The notes under the pieces were generated by a model. The model did no database searches and was not told the DNA's origin. It was given only the letters and a program-made list of their open reading frames with translations. From positions 3,865,353-3,929,352 of the forward strand of contig JAOQNJ010000001.1 in the NCBI GenBank assembly GCA_025961275.1: a stretch of DNA of 64,000 nt. The letters run 5' to 3'. The translations under genes were made by a program, and so were the position numbers. Source of the DNA: Providencia alcalifaciens. GTDB taxonomy: Bacteria > Pseudomonadota > Gammaproteobacteria > Enterobacterales > Enterobacteriaceae. Every line of letters starts with the position of its first letter. Position 1 is the stretch's first letter. Shown here in pieces: positions 1-8,905 of the stretch.

Positions 1-1
1 T

Positions 2-442
2 CTTCCCCCCATCACACAAACTTGGCACATCAGCTGTTCTCAGCCGATAGACGGGATGCGTATCAGGGTTAATGATATGGCCGCGAGCAGTGTGACGGAC
101 GGTGACCCGACACATTTTGGTCTCGGACAGGTGAATGGGCAAGGCAGTTTAGGGTATTACACCGTGACGTTAGCGAACGCACAGGTGGATGGCGAATCGG
201 TTTCGTTATCCCAAAGTTCCGATGAAACAGGAATAGGGCAACCGCAGTCTTCTGTTACGTTGCAGTCAGGTCAATTTCACGGCTGGGCGACTCCCATCGG
301 TACCCCCGCCAGTGGACAACAATTCGCCGTCACCTTAACTATTTCACCCACATTGAATAGCTTGACTGACACCCATGGGCCATTAGTGGACGGTGCCGAG
401 CTGAATGGGGATTTAGCGCTGAGCGTGTCCTTTGGGCTTTAG
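2..442 (+). CDS. Fimbrial/pilin-associated protein, 5'-truncated by window edge (DUF1120/GltF-like)
   Basis: The reading frame is open from base 2, so the N-terminus and any signal peptide lie outside the window; an internal ATG at 56 is not a believable start. The visible 146 residues are rich in Gly, Ser and Thr and predicted to be beta-strand. They include FGLGQVNGQGSLGYY and end in a hydrophobic strand (LALSVSFGL), as pilin-like subunits do. The pattern resembles the DUF1120 (GltF/YhcF) proteins coded beside fimbrial ushers. The usher gene starts 90 bp downstream on the same strand, so a secreted fimbrial subunit or adhesin is the natural reading. The family assignment is by eye and moderate. 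Confidence 0.6.
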   Translation, partial: LPPITQTWHISCSQPIDGMRIRVNDMAASSVTDGDPTHFGLGQVNGQGSLGYYTVTLANAQVDGESVSLSQSSDETGIGQPQSSVTLQSGQFHGWATPIGTPASGQQFAVTLTISPTLNSLTDTHGPLVDGAELNGDLALSVSFGL

Positions 443-531
443 ACCTTTGCGCGACACAAACATCAGGTACCCTTTCCTGATAGAACGGACTGTTTCAATC
501 GACTCTCGACATTAAACGAGGACTATCATCG

Positions 532-3036
532 ATGATATCCATCAAACCGCGGGTACGTTGGCGACATGGCTGGGTGATTGGCGCCTTTTTTTCCGTGGCA
601 CAGGCGCACGATAATGCGTCTGTTGAAGCGACACTGAGTACTTCCGACTCAACAGCCGCCAGTCAGACTCAACCGCAAGCCGTATTACCAAAGACGGTTT
701 CTTCTTCGACGGCATCGACTATAGACTTTGATGTCAGTGCATTAAAATCCTTGGGGTACGGAGCGGAAGTTGCCGATTTTTTCAAACACAGTAGTCAATT
801 CTTACCCGGGCAGTATGACGTGACGATGGTGGTCAATGGCAGCACTCGTTACCCGACTACCATCACGGTCGGGGAGACCGGCCAAGTGTGCTTTACGTCT
901 GCCTTGCAAAAGACACTGAAGTTAAAAGCGGTGGCAATGGATGACGCGGTTACCGCCTGTCCCGATATTGTCACCTTTTACCCGTCAGCCCAAGTCACCC
1001 CGCATCCAAACACGTTTACCATTGACCTGTTGGTGGCCGAAGCAGATTTTGACCCTCAATTGCGCGGTGATGAACTGACCTACGGGGGCGTTGCCGTCTT
1101 AAGCAACTACCGCCTTTACGGGATGCAAATGAAAGGGGTCGATACGCAGCACTTTTATCAAGGGCAGTTTGAATCCGGGGTGAATTGGCACAATTGGCTA
1201 TTGCGCAATAACAGTAGCGTGTCGGCGGGGCAAAACAGCACGCAATACCAGTTTAATGAAACCACGTTAGCGCGCAGCATTACGCCATGGCGGTCGATGG
1301 TGCAACTGGGGCAAATTAATACTCAAGGCAATTTATTTGGTGGGACGCCATTGGATGGGATACAGCTGTATTCCGATGCCAGCTTACAGACGAGCAACGC
1401 ACTCGTGGTGCCGATTACCGGTGTGGCCGAATCCCCAGCCACGGTGGAAGTGTTGCAAAATGGCCGCTTGTTGTACCGAACACTGGTGGCGGCGGGACCG
1501 TTCTCGTTAGACCGCATTAACGGGGTGGTCAGTGGCCAACCCTTGCAAGTGACAGTGCTGCAAGAGGATGGCCGACAACAACAGTTTAGTGTGGTCACCA
1601 ACACGCGTGCCTCAGACCAAATCATGAGTGAGCCGACCTACCAAGTGGCGGTCGGGCAATACCGTCGACGCTCAGGGAATGACAACATGGACACGCCGCT
1701 GATAGCCAATGTGGAAGGCGGGGTTCGTTATCATCACACCGATTATTCGGCCGGAATGCAGATGTCTAATCGTTATCAATCGATAGGCGGACGCCTTTCC
1801 CGCCAGTGGGGCGAGCAGGGTCGGATTGGCAGCAGCTTAGGGGCGCAATATTCTCGTAATGAGGATAAACACGGCCAGCAATGGGATGCCAGTCTCAGCA
1901 CCGCATTAGGCCCGCTCTCTTTGGGATTATCCAGTTTATACCGCACCCTGGATTACCCGACACTGGAAGAGACACTGCAAAAATCCGCTGCGGTGATAGA
2001 CCGTGATAGTATCACCGCTCCGTGGTGGAAAAAAAGCAGTGAAACCCAAACGGCCAATTCCGTGTCAGCCAGTATTGGTAACGCCCAATGGGGGCGCTTA
2101 AGTTATGCCTTGGGTTATAGCCATTATTACGGGAATAAATCTGATACCGTGTTACACACGGTCAGTTATGCCAAACGTATTGGCATTGTTTCGCTGAATA
2201 CCAGCCTGCAAGGGGGCAATGACCGTGATAATCGGTTATTTGTGAATGCGTCTGTGCCGTTGGGACGCACCGCCTCGGTCAGTATGCAAATGCAGCGCTA
2301 TCAAGACACAACCACTTATACCAGCACCTTGAACCACCGCCCGAGTAATTTGTGGGGGTATTCCATGGGCGTGTCGCGTACTGATGAGCAGACGCGGGTG
2401 AATGGCAGTGTCAATGTCACCACGGCGTACAGTCAATTGATGGGCAGCGGGTCTTGGACGGATGAAAATACCCACGCCATGATGATGTCGGCCTCGGGTG
2501 CGGTGGTGTATGCTGACGGCCTGTTCGCTACGTCCGCGGTGCCGCTGGGTGATACCTTTGGGGTGTTACGTGTACCGGGACAAAGCGGCGTGCAAATTAA
2601 CACCTTGGGGGGCGGCACCACGGTGACCAACCATTGGGGAACGGCGGCCATTCCGACCTTACCCGTGGGGCGGAAAACCACGGTCCAATTGAACACGAAG
2701 AATTTACCGTTGAATGTGCGTTTGGACACGACGTCATTTGATGTGGCGGTCGCGAAGGGGACGGTGATTTCGCGCGAGGTGTCCGCCACGGTGATGAAAC
2801 AATTGTTGTTGGGCATCACCTTAGCGGATGGCACGCCGGCACCGTCGGGCAGCAGTTTGGTGGATGACAAAGGGCAGCTGATGGGCAATGGGAATGCGAT
2901 GCTCAGCAATGAGCAAATTGGTCAGTTGGTGCGATTGCGGATGTCCAACCAAGCCGAATGCATCGTGGATTATCCGGTTCCGCCGCACTTTGACCCGGAT
3001 GCATTATATGAAGAGGCTGACGCTGTGTGTCGGTAA
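532..3036 (+). CDS. Fimbrial outer-membrane usher protein (FimD/PapC family)
   Basis: An 834-residue usher, the outer-membrane pore that receives chaperone-subunit complexes and assembles the fimbria. A short signal segment (about residues 13-25, WVIGAFFSVAQA) precedes the mature N-terminal domain with its Cys pair near residues 121 and 143. The central part has the alternating strands of the beta-barrel, and a plug-like region follows about residue 230. The C-terminal domain ends with two Cys (CIVDYP...AVCR), the usual usher disulfide. Its length is typical of the family. It sits between the pilin-like gene and the chaperone, all on the plus strand, as one operon. The region is clearly more GC-rich than the rest of the window, suggesting acquisition. 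Confidence 0.9.
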   Translation: MISIKPRVRWRHGWVIGAFFSVAQAHDNASVEATLSTSDSTAASQTQPQAVLPKTVSSSTASTIDFDVSALKSLGYGAEVADFFKHSSQFLPGQYDVTMVVNGSTRYPTTITVGETGQVCFTSALQKTLKLKAVAMDDAVTACPDIVTFYPSAQVTPHPNTFTIDLLVAEADFDPQLRGDELTYGGVAVLSNYRLYGMQMKGVDTQHFYQGQFESGVNWHNWLLRNNSSVSAGQNSTQYQFNETTLARSITPWRSMVQLGQINTQGNLFGGTPLDGIQLYSDASLQTSNALVVPITGVAESPATVEVLQNGRLLYRTLVAAGPFSLDRINGVVSGQPLQVTVLQEDGRQQQFSVVTNTRASDQIMSEPTYQVAVGQYRRRSGNDNMDTPLIANVEGGVRYHHTDYSAGMQMSNRYQSIGGRLSRQWGEQGRIGSSLGAQYSRNEDKHGQQWDASLSTALGPLSLGLSSLYRTLDYPTLEETLQKSAAVIDRDSITAPWWKKSSETQTANSVSASIGNAQWGRLSYALGYSHYYGNKSDTVLHTVSYAKRIGIVSLNTSLQGGNDRDNRLFVNASVPLGRTASVSMQMQRYQDTTTYTSTLNHRPSNLWGYSMGVSRTDEQTRVNGSVNVTTAYSQLMGSGSWTDENTHAMMMSASGAVVYADGLFATSAVPLGDTFGVLRVPGQSGVQINTLGGGTTVTNHWGTAAIPTLPVGRKTTVQLNTKNLPLNVRLDTTSFDVAVAKGTVISREVSATVMKQLLLGITLADGTPAPSGSSLVDDKGQLMGNGNAMLSNEQIGQLVRLRMSNQAECIVDYPVPPHFDPDALYEEADAVCR

Positions 3037-3139
3037 GTCGGTCATGAGAGCCGTGATGCCTTGGCATCGCTTCAGGCTCAACAGAATTAAGATGATAAAT
3101 ATATCATTGAATAACAATGTGAAGGTGAGAGTAAACAAT

Positions 3140-3841
3140 ATGAATATGACATTTTTGAAGCGACTACGACATGGGGTGATGGGCAGCCTGTGCTTACTCA
3201 GTGGGCTGGCTCACGCGAGTTTTCAACTGGAAACCATGACAGTAATCGTGGATGCAGGTGAGCCACGAAAAGTGTTCAGTGTGAAAAACACAGGTAAAGA
3301 GCCTATTTTATTGTCGACGAAGGTCTCTGATATTGAAGGCGGTCAAGCATTAGCCCAAGATGTCATGGTATCACCGCCGATAATTCGGATTGAACCGGAG
3401 CAAAGTCAACAAATCAACTTTGTGCTGAAAAAGGGCTTAGATTTAACGGATGAAGCGTTGTTAAAGGTCTCTTTCCAAGGGGTTGGGGCGACCAAAACGA
3501 ATGCCACGAAAATGCCTATCCGACAAGATGTGGCGATGTTGATTATGCCGGCAGGAATGAGTGTCAGCGCCACGCCGTGGAATACACTGAAAGTAACGCA
3601 AACGGGCAACACATTAACTTTAAAAAATACCGGTAAACAAGTGATCCGTTTGGCCCCGAATTTTACGGGTGTTCCTGGGGGGCAAGTCTACGGTTTGGGG
3701 CAATTTTATTTGCGTCCTAGCGAACAAAAAGCGGTTGATGTGAAAGGCGCGTTGAGTGAGATTGAGATATCCCCGTTGAGTCGGTACGGGTTTAAGATGC
3801 AAAACAATGCGACTATTAAGGTGACGCCAGCGACATCATAA
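3140..3841 (+). CDS. Periplasmic fimbrial chaperone (PapD family)
   Basis: A 233-residue PapD-like chaperone that caps fimbrial subunits in the periplasm and delivers them to the usher. The open frame runs upstream into the usher gene, but the start is placed at ATG 3140 because AAGGTGAGAG lies just before it and a signal peptide follows directly (MNMTFLKRL...LSGLAHAS). Two immunoglobulin-like domains are apparent, about residues 30-150 and 150-233, with the hydrophobic strand QQINFVLKK typical of the G1 region. It closes the pilin-usher-chaperone operon, 103 bp after the usher stop. Confidence 0.88.
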   Translation: MNMTFLKRLRHGVMGSLCLLSGLAHASFQLETMTVIVDAGEPRKVFSVKNTGKEPILLSTKVSDIEGGQALAQDVMVSPPIIRIEPEQSQQINFVLKKGLDLTDEALLKVSFQGVGATKTNATKMPIRQDVAMLIMPAGMSVSATPWNTLKVTQTGNTLTLKNTGKQVIRLAPNFTGVPGGQVYGLGQFYLRPSEQKAVDVKGALSEIEISPLSRYGFKMQNNATIKVTPATS

Positions 3842-3963
3842 GATAGCATCAATGATGTCTACCTATATCGGTGCTCATAATGTGTGTAGCACCGATAGGG
3901 TTTTCCATAATAAAATGAGTGTACTCCCTCTCTATATCATTATCAATCAAGAATGGATTGTTC

Positions 3964-4596
3964 ATGTTAACAAAACTCAACAGTATTTTAGCGTCTATTT
4001 TAATGGTGTTTTCTATTTTCTCTTTTGCGCAGCCAGATAAGATAAGATTAGGCCAACAATATCAAGAGGTAGATAAAATCATCGATAATGTTCCTCCTGT
4101 TATTGAATTTTTCTCTTTCTATTGTGGGCCCTGTTATCTTTTTGCGGAAACCTATCATGTGGATAAGACTATTTCGGATTCATTGCCTGATGGTGTAAAA
4201 CTCACTAAATATCACGTCGGTATAATGGGGGCTTTGGGTGAAGAGCTGACGACGGCGTGGTCAATAGCAATATCGCTTAATTTACAAAATGAAGCTGAAA
4301 AATTACTCTTTGAGCGTCAGAAGGCTAAGACATTAAATAGTATTGATGACATTAAGTCTGTCTTTTTAGAATTAGGGATTAGTGGTGTTCAATATGATGA
4401 AATGAAACAACGTCAGGATGTTAATGAGTTAATTGATAAGCAAAACAAAGCAATAAAACAGCTTAAGGTGACTTCTACACCCGCATTTTATATTTTAGGT
4501 AAGTATAAAATTAATAATAATGGCGTTAATGATAAAACTTTTGAGGGTTACCCTAAAGGGTTAGCAGATATCATTATTTATCTTCTAAATAAGTAA
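3964..4596 (+). CDS. DsbA-like periplasmic thiol:disulfide oxidoreductase
   Basis: A 210-residue exported thioredoxin-fold protein. The start at ATG 3964 gives a clean signal peptide (MLTKLNSILASILMVFSIFSFA); the frame is open further upstream from a GTG but with no signal logic. The active site is CGPC (FYCGPCY, about residue 56), thioredoxin-like rather than the CPHC of classical DsbA. A cis-proline loop (TSTPAFYI, about residue 178) is present, and the middle is helical as in DsbA. It follows the fimbrial operon by 122 bp. Plasmid and island fimbriae often carry a dedicated Dsb protein (SrgA is an example) to form disulfides in usher or subunits, so that role is inferred. Confidence 0.75.
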   Translation: MLTKLNSILASILMVFSIFSFAQPDKIRLGQQYQEVDKIIDNVPPVIEFFSFYCGPCYLFAETYHVDKTISDSLPDGVKLTKYHVGIMGALGEELTTAWSIAISLNLQNEAEKLLFERQKAKTLNSIDDIKSVFLELGISGVQYDEMKQRQDVNELIDKQNKAIKQLKVTSTPAFYILGKYKINNNGVNDKTFEGYPKGLADIIIYLLNK

Positions 4597-4971
4597 ATAC
4601 GTCTATACGTCTAATGCCCCTGTAAATGGAGGGCGTTTAGAGTAAGGAGCCACGTGTATCCATCCAATGCTCTCCACTTATACTCTGAAATTCTAAAGCC
4701 GTAAGCTATGAAAGTCACAAAGTCGCTTGTGGATCTTTAGATGGCTGTGTACTTGCCGCAGTAAATTAAAGTAAAGTCTAAGATCAGTATTCTGCGTAAA
4801 AAATAAAGTTTGAGTAATGACCACCTTTACGAATATTCGCAAAGGTGGCTAAATGATATTATTCAGTTTGATTTATGTTCTGACTTATTAATATAACCAA
4901 CATACCATCGCATAATTTATTCTCTCCCTTTATCGGAGGAAAGCGGTTTGACTCTCATTCTGTTATCCTAT
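4597..4971. other. Intergenic, 375 bp, no gene seen
   Basis: No convincing coding frame. There is a weak hairpin at about 4612-4636 just after the DsbA-like gene (AATGCCC/GGGCGTT with a G-U pair). A stronger stem lies at 4821-4848 (CCACCTTT/AAAGGTGG) without a good T-run on either side; it could end transcription of ardA from the minus strand. Confidence 0.4.
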
Positions 4972-5143
4972 CTACCCACTCGTATGATAAACATATCCTC
5001 CAATGTGAAAAATTCCTCCTTGTTCAAGGCAAATATCACGCCCATAGCGTTCATAATCAAAATAATGTGATAAGTGACCAAGTTGGGCTAAATCATAACA
5101 ACCACTTTCTTCTAACCAGTAATAACTGTTCTGCGCAACTAAA

Positions 5144-5968
5144 TCAGGACACTTTTCTTAAGGAATTTTGTTCATACTCAATTGGGGACAGATCACCGTT
5201 GGCAGTATGAAACCTTTCTAGGTTGTAATAGCGCATATACGCGATAACATCTTCTTTCATCTGTTTCCGAGTCGGCTGAGGGATTTTCAGTACCCAATCG
5301 TGTTTTAAACTGCCAAAAAATCGTTCTACAACGGCGTTATCCCAACAGGCTCCAACATCACCCATGCTTGCCCTAATACCATAGCTTGTTAGCAAGCGGC
5401 GATATCGCTTACTCGTATATTGAGAGCCTCTATCACTATGAAAGACTAAGCCTTTTTCGGGCTGGCGTAAGTTATACGCTTTCATCAAGGCTTTACTGAC
5501 TAAATCTGCCGTCATTCGTTTATCGATATGCCAACCCACAATACGGCGTGAGTATAAGTCCATCACGATGGCTAAATACATCCAGCCTTCCCCTGTTTTT
5601 AAATAGGTCACATCACCCGCCCACACTTCGTTAGGTGCGTGAGGATTAAAATTTTGATTGAGCAAATTATCGGCTACGGCATCACTGTGTTTGCGTTTTG
5701 TGGTGACTTTGTAAGCAACGCGCTGAGTGACGACTAGGCCAAGCTGAGCCATTAGCTTTTGAACGCCATAAGCACTCACGCTAAAGCCCTCTTTGCATAA
5801 CCGTTTACGTAACGTTCTATAACCTAAGCTATTTCGACTCTGTTCAAAGATAGCTTTGGCTCTGCGGTACAGGCTAAGTTGTTCTGCGGTGATCAATTTT
5901 GCTGGGCGTTTAAGCCAAGCATAGTAGGCAGAACGACTTATTTTCATTAACTTGCAGAGCTTCAGCAC
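5144..5968 (-). CDS. IS3-family transposase OrfB (DDE integrase core)
   Basis: At least 274 residues from the first ATG. In the -1 frame it is open further upstream to the slippery site, giving SQRPPAKGNQVAFKTIKQL before FPVLKLCKLM, as OrfB proteins usually begin. An HTH_21-like segment (about residues 20-80) precedes the rve integrase core. The DDE triad is visible as D in GDVTYL, D in HSDRGSQY, and E in NAVVERFFG. The protein is identical to that of copy 2. Confidence 0.92.
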   Translation of the reverse strand: MLKLCKLMKISRSAYYAWLKRPAKLITAEQLSLYRRAKAIFEQSRNSLGYRTLRKRLCKEGFSVSAYGVQKLMAQLGLVVTQRVAYKVTTKRKHSDAVADNLLNQNFNPHAPNEVWAGDVTYLKTGEGWMYLAIVMDLYSRRIVGWHIDKRMTADLVSKALMKAYNLRQPEKGLVFHSDRGSQYTSKRYRRLLTSYGIRASMGDVGACWDNAVVERFFGSLKHDWVLKIPQPTRKQMKEDVIAYMRYYNLERFHTANGDLSPIEYEQNSLRKVS

Positions 5969-6006
5969 GGGAAACTGTGAAGATAATTGCTTAATCGTTT
6001 TAAACG

Positions 6007-6294
6007 CTACTTGGTTTCCTTTAGCAGGAGGGCGCTGGCTTTTTTTAGGATCTCTTTCTCCATCCTAAGTTCTTTATTTTCTTTTCGAAGCCTTAATAGC
6101 TCAGCTCTCTCATCGGCATTCAAGCTGCTACCGGATTGTTCAGCATCGAATTTTGCTTTCCAGTTATAAAGTAATTTATCGGTGATCCCTAATGAAGCTG
6201 CCGCTTTTGGGACGCTATAACCTTGTTCGGTGACTAATGCGACCGCTTCTTGCTTAAACTCAGTAGTATAAAACCTGTTTGTTCGTTTTTTCAT
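6007..6294 (-). CDS. IS3-family transposase OrfA
   Basis: A 95-residue protein with an N-terminal helix-turn-helix (about residues 8-50, EFKQEAVALVTEQGYSV then KAAASLGI) and a C-terminal leucine-zipper-like coiled coil (about residues 62-90, ELLRLRKENKELRMEKEIL). OrfA binds the IS ends and regulates transposition. Ribosomal -1 slippage on the A7 run (codons ...LKK) would fuse it to OrfB and make the active OrfAB transposase. This copy has the longer, apparently wild-type OrfA ending LLLKETK. Confidence 0.9.
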   Translation of the reverse strand: MKKRTNRFYTTEFKQEAVALVTEQGYSVPKAAASLGITDKLLYNWKAKFDAEQSGSSLNADERAELLRLRKENKELRMEKEILKKASALLLKETK

Positions 6295-6829
6295 TTAACA
6301 CCTCAATAATTGGATTATATTCCATTATTAAAGTGTCCTGTTTGATTAAAGCAGATCAAACCTAAGTCATATTCATTATTAACCCCAGCTAATTGCTGGA
6401 AAGAATCCAAGTTATCCGCTAAATGAATTAAATCATGAATTGAACTCGCTGAAGAACCGATTTCAATTGCCGCCTGATAAAGGTCAATTTCATCAGTCGA
6501 TAGCATGGCTAATTGGGGGGCTAATTCGTTCAACTCATCTAAAAGGCTGTATTCTGAAATGTAGGACGAAAGGCCATCAATTGAGGATTCATAGTCCGTC
6601 AAGAAATACTCTTCATAGTGAATACCATCAATGCCAATTCGCATTAAACAGTGTTCGATCTCTTTTGAGGTTGCCGGAAGCTCAAGCCACTCACCGACCA
6701 GTTCACTTTCGTTATATTTACCTAAATTCGTGATAAAAACAGAAATTACCCCTGATTTTAGGCATGGGGAAGCCGTCGCTGTTATACGCATATTCGTGTC
6801 CTATTATTGATGTATTGTGATTTAATTAA

Positions 6830-6997
6830 TGGCGATATTTTGATAAAGGGATCTATTTCCCTTTAGAGGATGATATTGATATAAAAAGCCAATCAACTGA
6901 AAACAGACAATCTGCTTTAAAAATGATTAATGACGTTTTAGAGCAGGATAATGAGTTGCCTTACAGTCCCGATAAAATGTTATGTTTTTTACCATGA
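6830..6997 (+). pseudogene. Possible gene remnant, 56 codons, no start codon
   Basis: An open stretch with no plausible start reads RYFDKGIYFPLEDDIDIK and ends CFLP before TGA at 6995-6997. The acidic, non-repetitive composition looks coding, and it lies in the island between ardA and a hairpin at 7024-7055. It may be the tail of a deleted mobile-element gene. I do not recognise the family. Confidence 0.3.
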
Positions 6998-7023
6998 TTT
7001 CATTTTGCGAGGGTTAAAACGAA

Positions 7024-7055
7024 AAGAGCCTCTGTCCTGATGGGCAGAGGCTCTT
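7024..7055. terminator. Strong hairpin, likely bidirectional terminator
   Basis: A perfect 11-bp stem AAGAGCCTCTG/CAGAGGCTCTT with a 10-nt loop. On the plus strand GCTTT follows; on the minus strand the next bases are TTCGTTTT. It sits between the integrase (minus strand) and the remnant ORF/ardA, so it probably ends the integrase transcript. Confidence 0.6.
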
Positions 7056-7246
7056 GCTTTGGTGGGATATGGGTTACAAACTAAAATGCATTATAATAAA
7101 ATTGTAATCATGATTACGTTTTTGGACATAAACTATACCGAAATCACTTATTTTCGCGTTCCAAAGAATCCATATAGTTTGCATACTACCGCATTATTTG
7201 ATTTCTCGGATTGCAAATGGATCTCCTATATGGCATGGCTAAAGTC

Positions 7247-8509
7247 TTAGTGATTCATTGGATTATTAATCTTGGCAAAATCGAATGGCGAAATAGTTTG
7301 TTCCCGATTAGCATCCAAATAATCAGCCCACCATTGCACCATTAATCGACGTTCATCAATATGTTCTGCCTTATGAATATAAGCAGCCCTCACTGAGTTA
7401 CGTTCTTGGTGGCTCATCTGACGTTCTACGGCGTCCTTAGACCACAATCCGGACTCAATAAGTGAACTGCACGCCATTGTTCTAAAACCATGCCCACAAA
7501 TTTCAGTTTTGGTATCATAACCCATGACGCGTAAGGCTTTATTGACTGTATTTTCGCTCATAGGTTTAAAGGAATTATGAGCGCCTGTTAAGATCAATTC
7601 ATGTTCACCCGTCCATGTCCAAATCTCTTTCAGTATAGTGATGGCTTGGTGGCTAAGGGGAACTAAATGCGGAGTGCGCATTTTAGCGCCTCTGTGTGAG
7701 AATTTAACGCCGGGTATAGGCTTTCGCTGAGCAGGAATAGTCCATAAGGCTTTATCGAAGTCAATTTCAGACCAACGCGCATAGCGAAGTTCGCTTGACC
7801 TAATAAACACTAATAAATTTAACATCACGGCTAGGCGAGTGACGGGTTGCCCTTTATAAGCATCGATACGGGCAATGAGTTCAGGTAGGCGGTCAAGATT
7901 AAGAGCTGGACGGTGTTGGCGTTGTACAGTCGTTACAGCCCCTGCGGTATCAATAGCTGGGTTATAACCAATAGTACCGGATTGCACCGCATAACGCATA
8001 ACAGCAGCGATACGTTGCTGTAAACGTGCAGCTATCTCATAAATCTCTTTACTTTCTGCTGCACGGATAGGGATCAGTAGATCAGGTGTTTTGAGGGTAG
8101 TGATATCACGAAGACCAATGTATGGGAATACATGTGACTCCAAACTCTTTAAAACCTTTTCACTGTGTGATTCCGACCATTTTTTATTGCTGGCATGCCA
8201 TTTTGCGATGGTTTCAAAAGAGAGATTAGCATCAGAAGCTGCTTTAGCCACACGTTTTTGTTCGCACGGGTCAATACCGTCAGCAATCAATTTTCTTGCT
8301 TCATCACGTTTTAAACGAGCCTCTGATAAAGAGACATTAGGGTATAAACCCAATGCTAAGGTTTTCTCTTTACCTAAGTGGCGATAGCGTAATCGCCAGT
8401 ACTTAGAACCATTAGTGTGAACCAATAAGTGCAATCCTGCACCATCGGTTAATTTATAGGATTTCACATCGGGTTTAGCGGCCCGAATTTTAGCGTCAGT
8501 CAGTGCCAT
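7247..8509 (-). CDS. P4-type tyrosine integrase
   Basis: A 420-residue site-specific recombinase that would catalyse island integration and excision. The N-terminal DUF4102/SAM-like arm-binding region is recognisable (MALTDAKIRAAKPDVKSYKL, then GLYPNVSLSEAR). The catalytic set is visible as R in FIRSSELRYARW (about 235), H-x-x-R in HGFRTMA (about 348), H in MSHQER (about 371), and the tyrosine nucleophile in RAAYIH (about 382). The gene starts about 195 bp from the 3' end of tRNA-Phe and is transcribed away from it, the standard layout for islands that use a tRNA as attachment site. It appears intact. Confidence 0.92.
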   Translation of the reverse strand: MALTDAKIRAAKPDVKSYKLTDGAGLHLLVHTNGSKYWRLRYRHLGKEKTLALGLYPNVSLSEARLKRDEARKLIADGIDPCEQKRVAKAASDANLSFETIAKWHASNKKWSESHSEKVLKSLESHVFPYIGLRDITTLKTPDLLIPIRAAESKEIYEIAARLQQRIAAVMRYAVQSGTIGYNPAIDTAGAVTTVQRQHRPALNLDRLPELIARIDAYKGQPVTRLAVMLNLLVFIRSSELRYARWSEIDFDKALWTIPAQRKPIPGVKFSHRGAKMRTPHLVPLSHQAITILKEIWTWTGEHELILTGAHNSFKPMSENTVNKALRVMGYDTKTEICGHGFRTMACSSLIESGLWSKDAVERQMSHQERNSVRAAYIHKAEHIDERRLMVQWWADYLDANREQTISPFDFAKINNPMNH

Positions 8510-8667
8510 AGTGAGCTTCCTGAAAGATAAAATGGGTACAAAATTCTATCGAACTAGTGTATACCCGCAATTGTACCCACGCAATGGGGTTGATACGGGT
8601 AGAATCGAGTTGAATTCAGTTGAGTTGAAACTTTGGGAGAGTGATGATTTTAGCGGGCTTTACAAAC

Positions 8668-8693
8668 AAAAACAGACGTCGGTTGACGTCTGT
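8668..8693 (-). terminator. tRNA-Phe terminator
   Basis: An inverted repeat ACAGACGTC/GACGTCTGT with a 4-nt loop. On the minus strand it is followed by TTTTTGTTTG, so it should terminate the tRNA transcript just after the mature 3' end. It lies between the tRNA and the integrase, on the island side of the presumed attachment site. Confidence 0.7.
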
Positions 8694-8704
8694 TGATAAT
8701 AAGG

Positions 8705-8780
8705 TGGTGCCCGGACTCGGAATCGAACCAAGGACACGGGGATTTTCAATCCCCTGCTCTACCGACTGAGCTATCCGGGC
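8705..8780 (-). tRNA. pheU: tRNA-Phe (GAA)
   Basis: On the minus strand the sequence starts GCCCGGATAGCTCAGTCGGT and ends GTCCGGGCACCA. The acceptor stem GCCCGGA pairs with TCCGGGC, the anticodon loop TTGAAAA carries GAA, the T-arm has GGTTCGATTCC, and CCA is encoded. It is essentially the E. coli tRNA-Phe. In E. coli a tRNA-Phe gene (pheU) also sits next to yjdC, so this is the ancestral locus. The 3' end faces the integrase, making it the likely att site. Confidence 0.97.
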
Positions 8781-8905
8781 AACGGGGCGCATTAAACCGC
8801 ATTAGGCAGTTTGCGTCAACGGATTTTTAATAAAAAAATGTAATTTTCAACTGAGTGTTTTATTTTTCAGCAAATTTTGTTGGTTTAACGCGCGCTTGCT
8901 GATTT

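Larger units (their letters stand above)
5127..6358 (-). mobile_element. IS3-family insertion sequence, copy 1 (1,232 bp)
   Basis: The ends are TG...CA with imperfect inverted repeats of about 27 bp sharing the CAGGACACTTT block. A 3-bp direct repeat AAC flanks the element (5124-5126 and 6359-6361), the target duplication expected for IS3. It carries orfA (6294-6007) and orfB (5968-5144), with orfB in the -1 frame relative to orfA. A run of seven A on the coding strand near the end of orfA is the likely slippery site for the OrfAB fusion. It is inserted in ardA. A second copy lies inverted at 16121-17351 and appears identical except for one A in that run. Confidence 0.93.
4972..6791 (-). pseudogene. 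ardA: ardA antirestriction gene split by IS3-family insertion
   Basis: ArdA proteins are DNA mimics that inhibit type I restriction enzymes and are carried by mobile elements. The first part, from ATG 6791, has the family pattern NESELVGEWLELP and EEYFLTDYE. At the codon after NEYDLG the IS element 5127-6358 interrupts it. Removing the IS and one copy of the 3-bp duplication restores the frame: YYWLEESGCYDLAQLGHL, then YFDYERYGRDI, ending at a TAG at 4972-4974. The joined protein would be about 195 residues. It was therefore intact before the insertion. The remaining N-terminal frame runs a few codons into the IS and stops at 6315, losing the conserved C-terminal part. Confidence 0.92.

Noticed and set aside
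2888..3139. Long N-terminal extension of the fimbrial chaperone
   Set aside because: It overlaps the usher in another frame; the signal peptide and ribosome-binding site place the start at 3140.
7059..7250. 63-residue plus-strand ORF next to the integrase stop
   Set aside because: No ribosome-binding site, no family resemblance, and it begins just after a terminator-like hairpin.
8511..8696. 61-residue ORF between integrase and tRNA-Phe
   Set aside because: It runs through the attachment region and the tRNA terminator and has no coding character.
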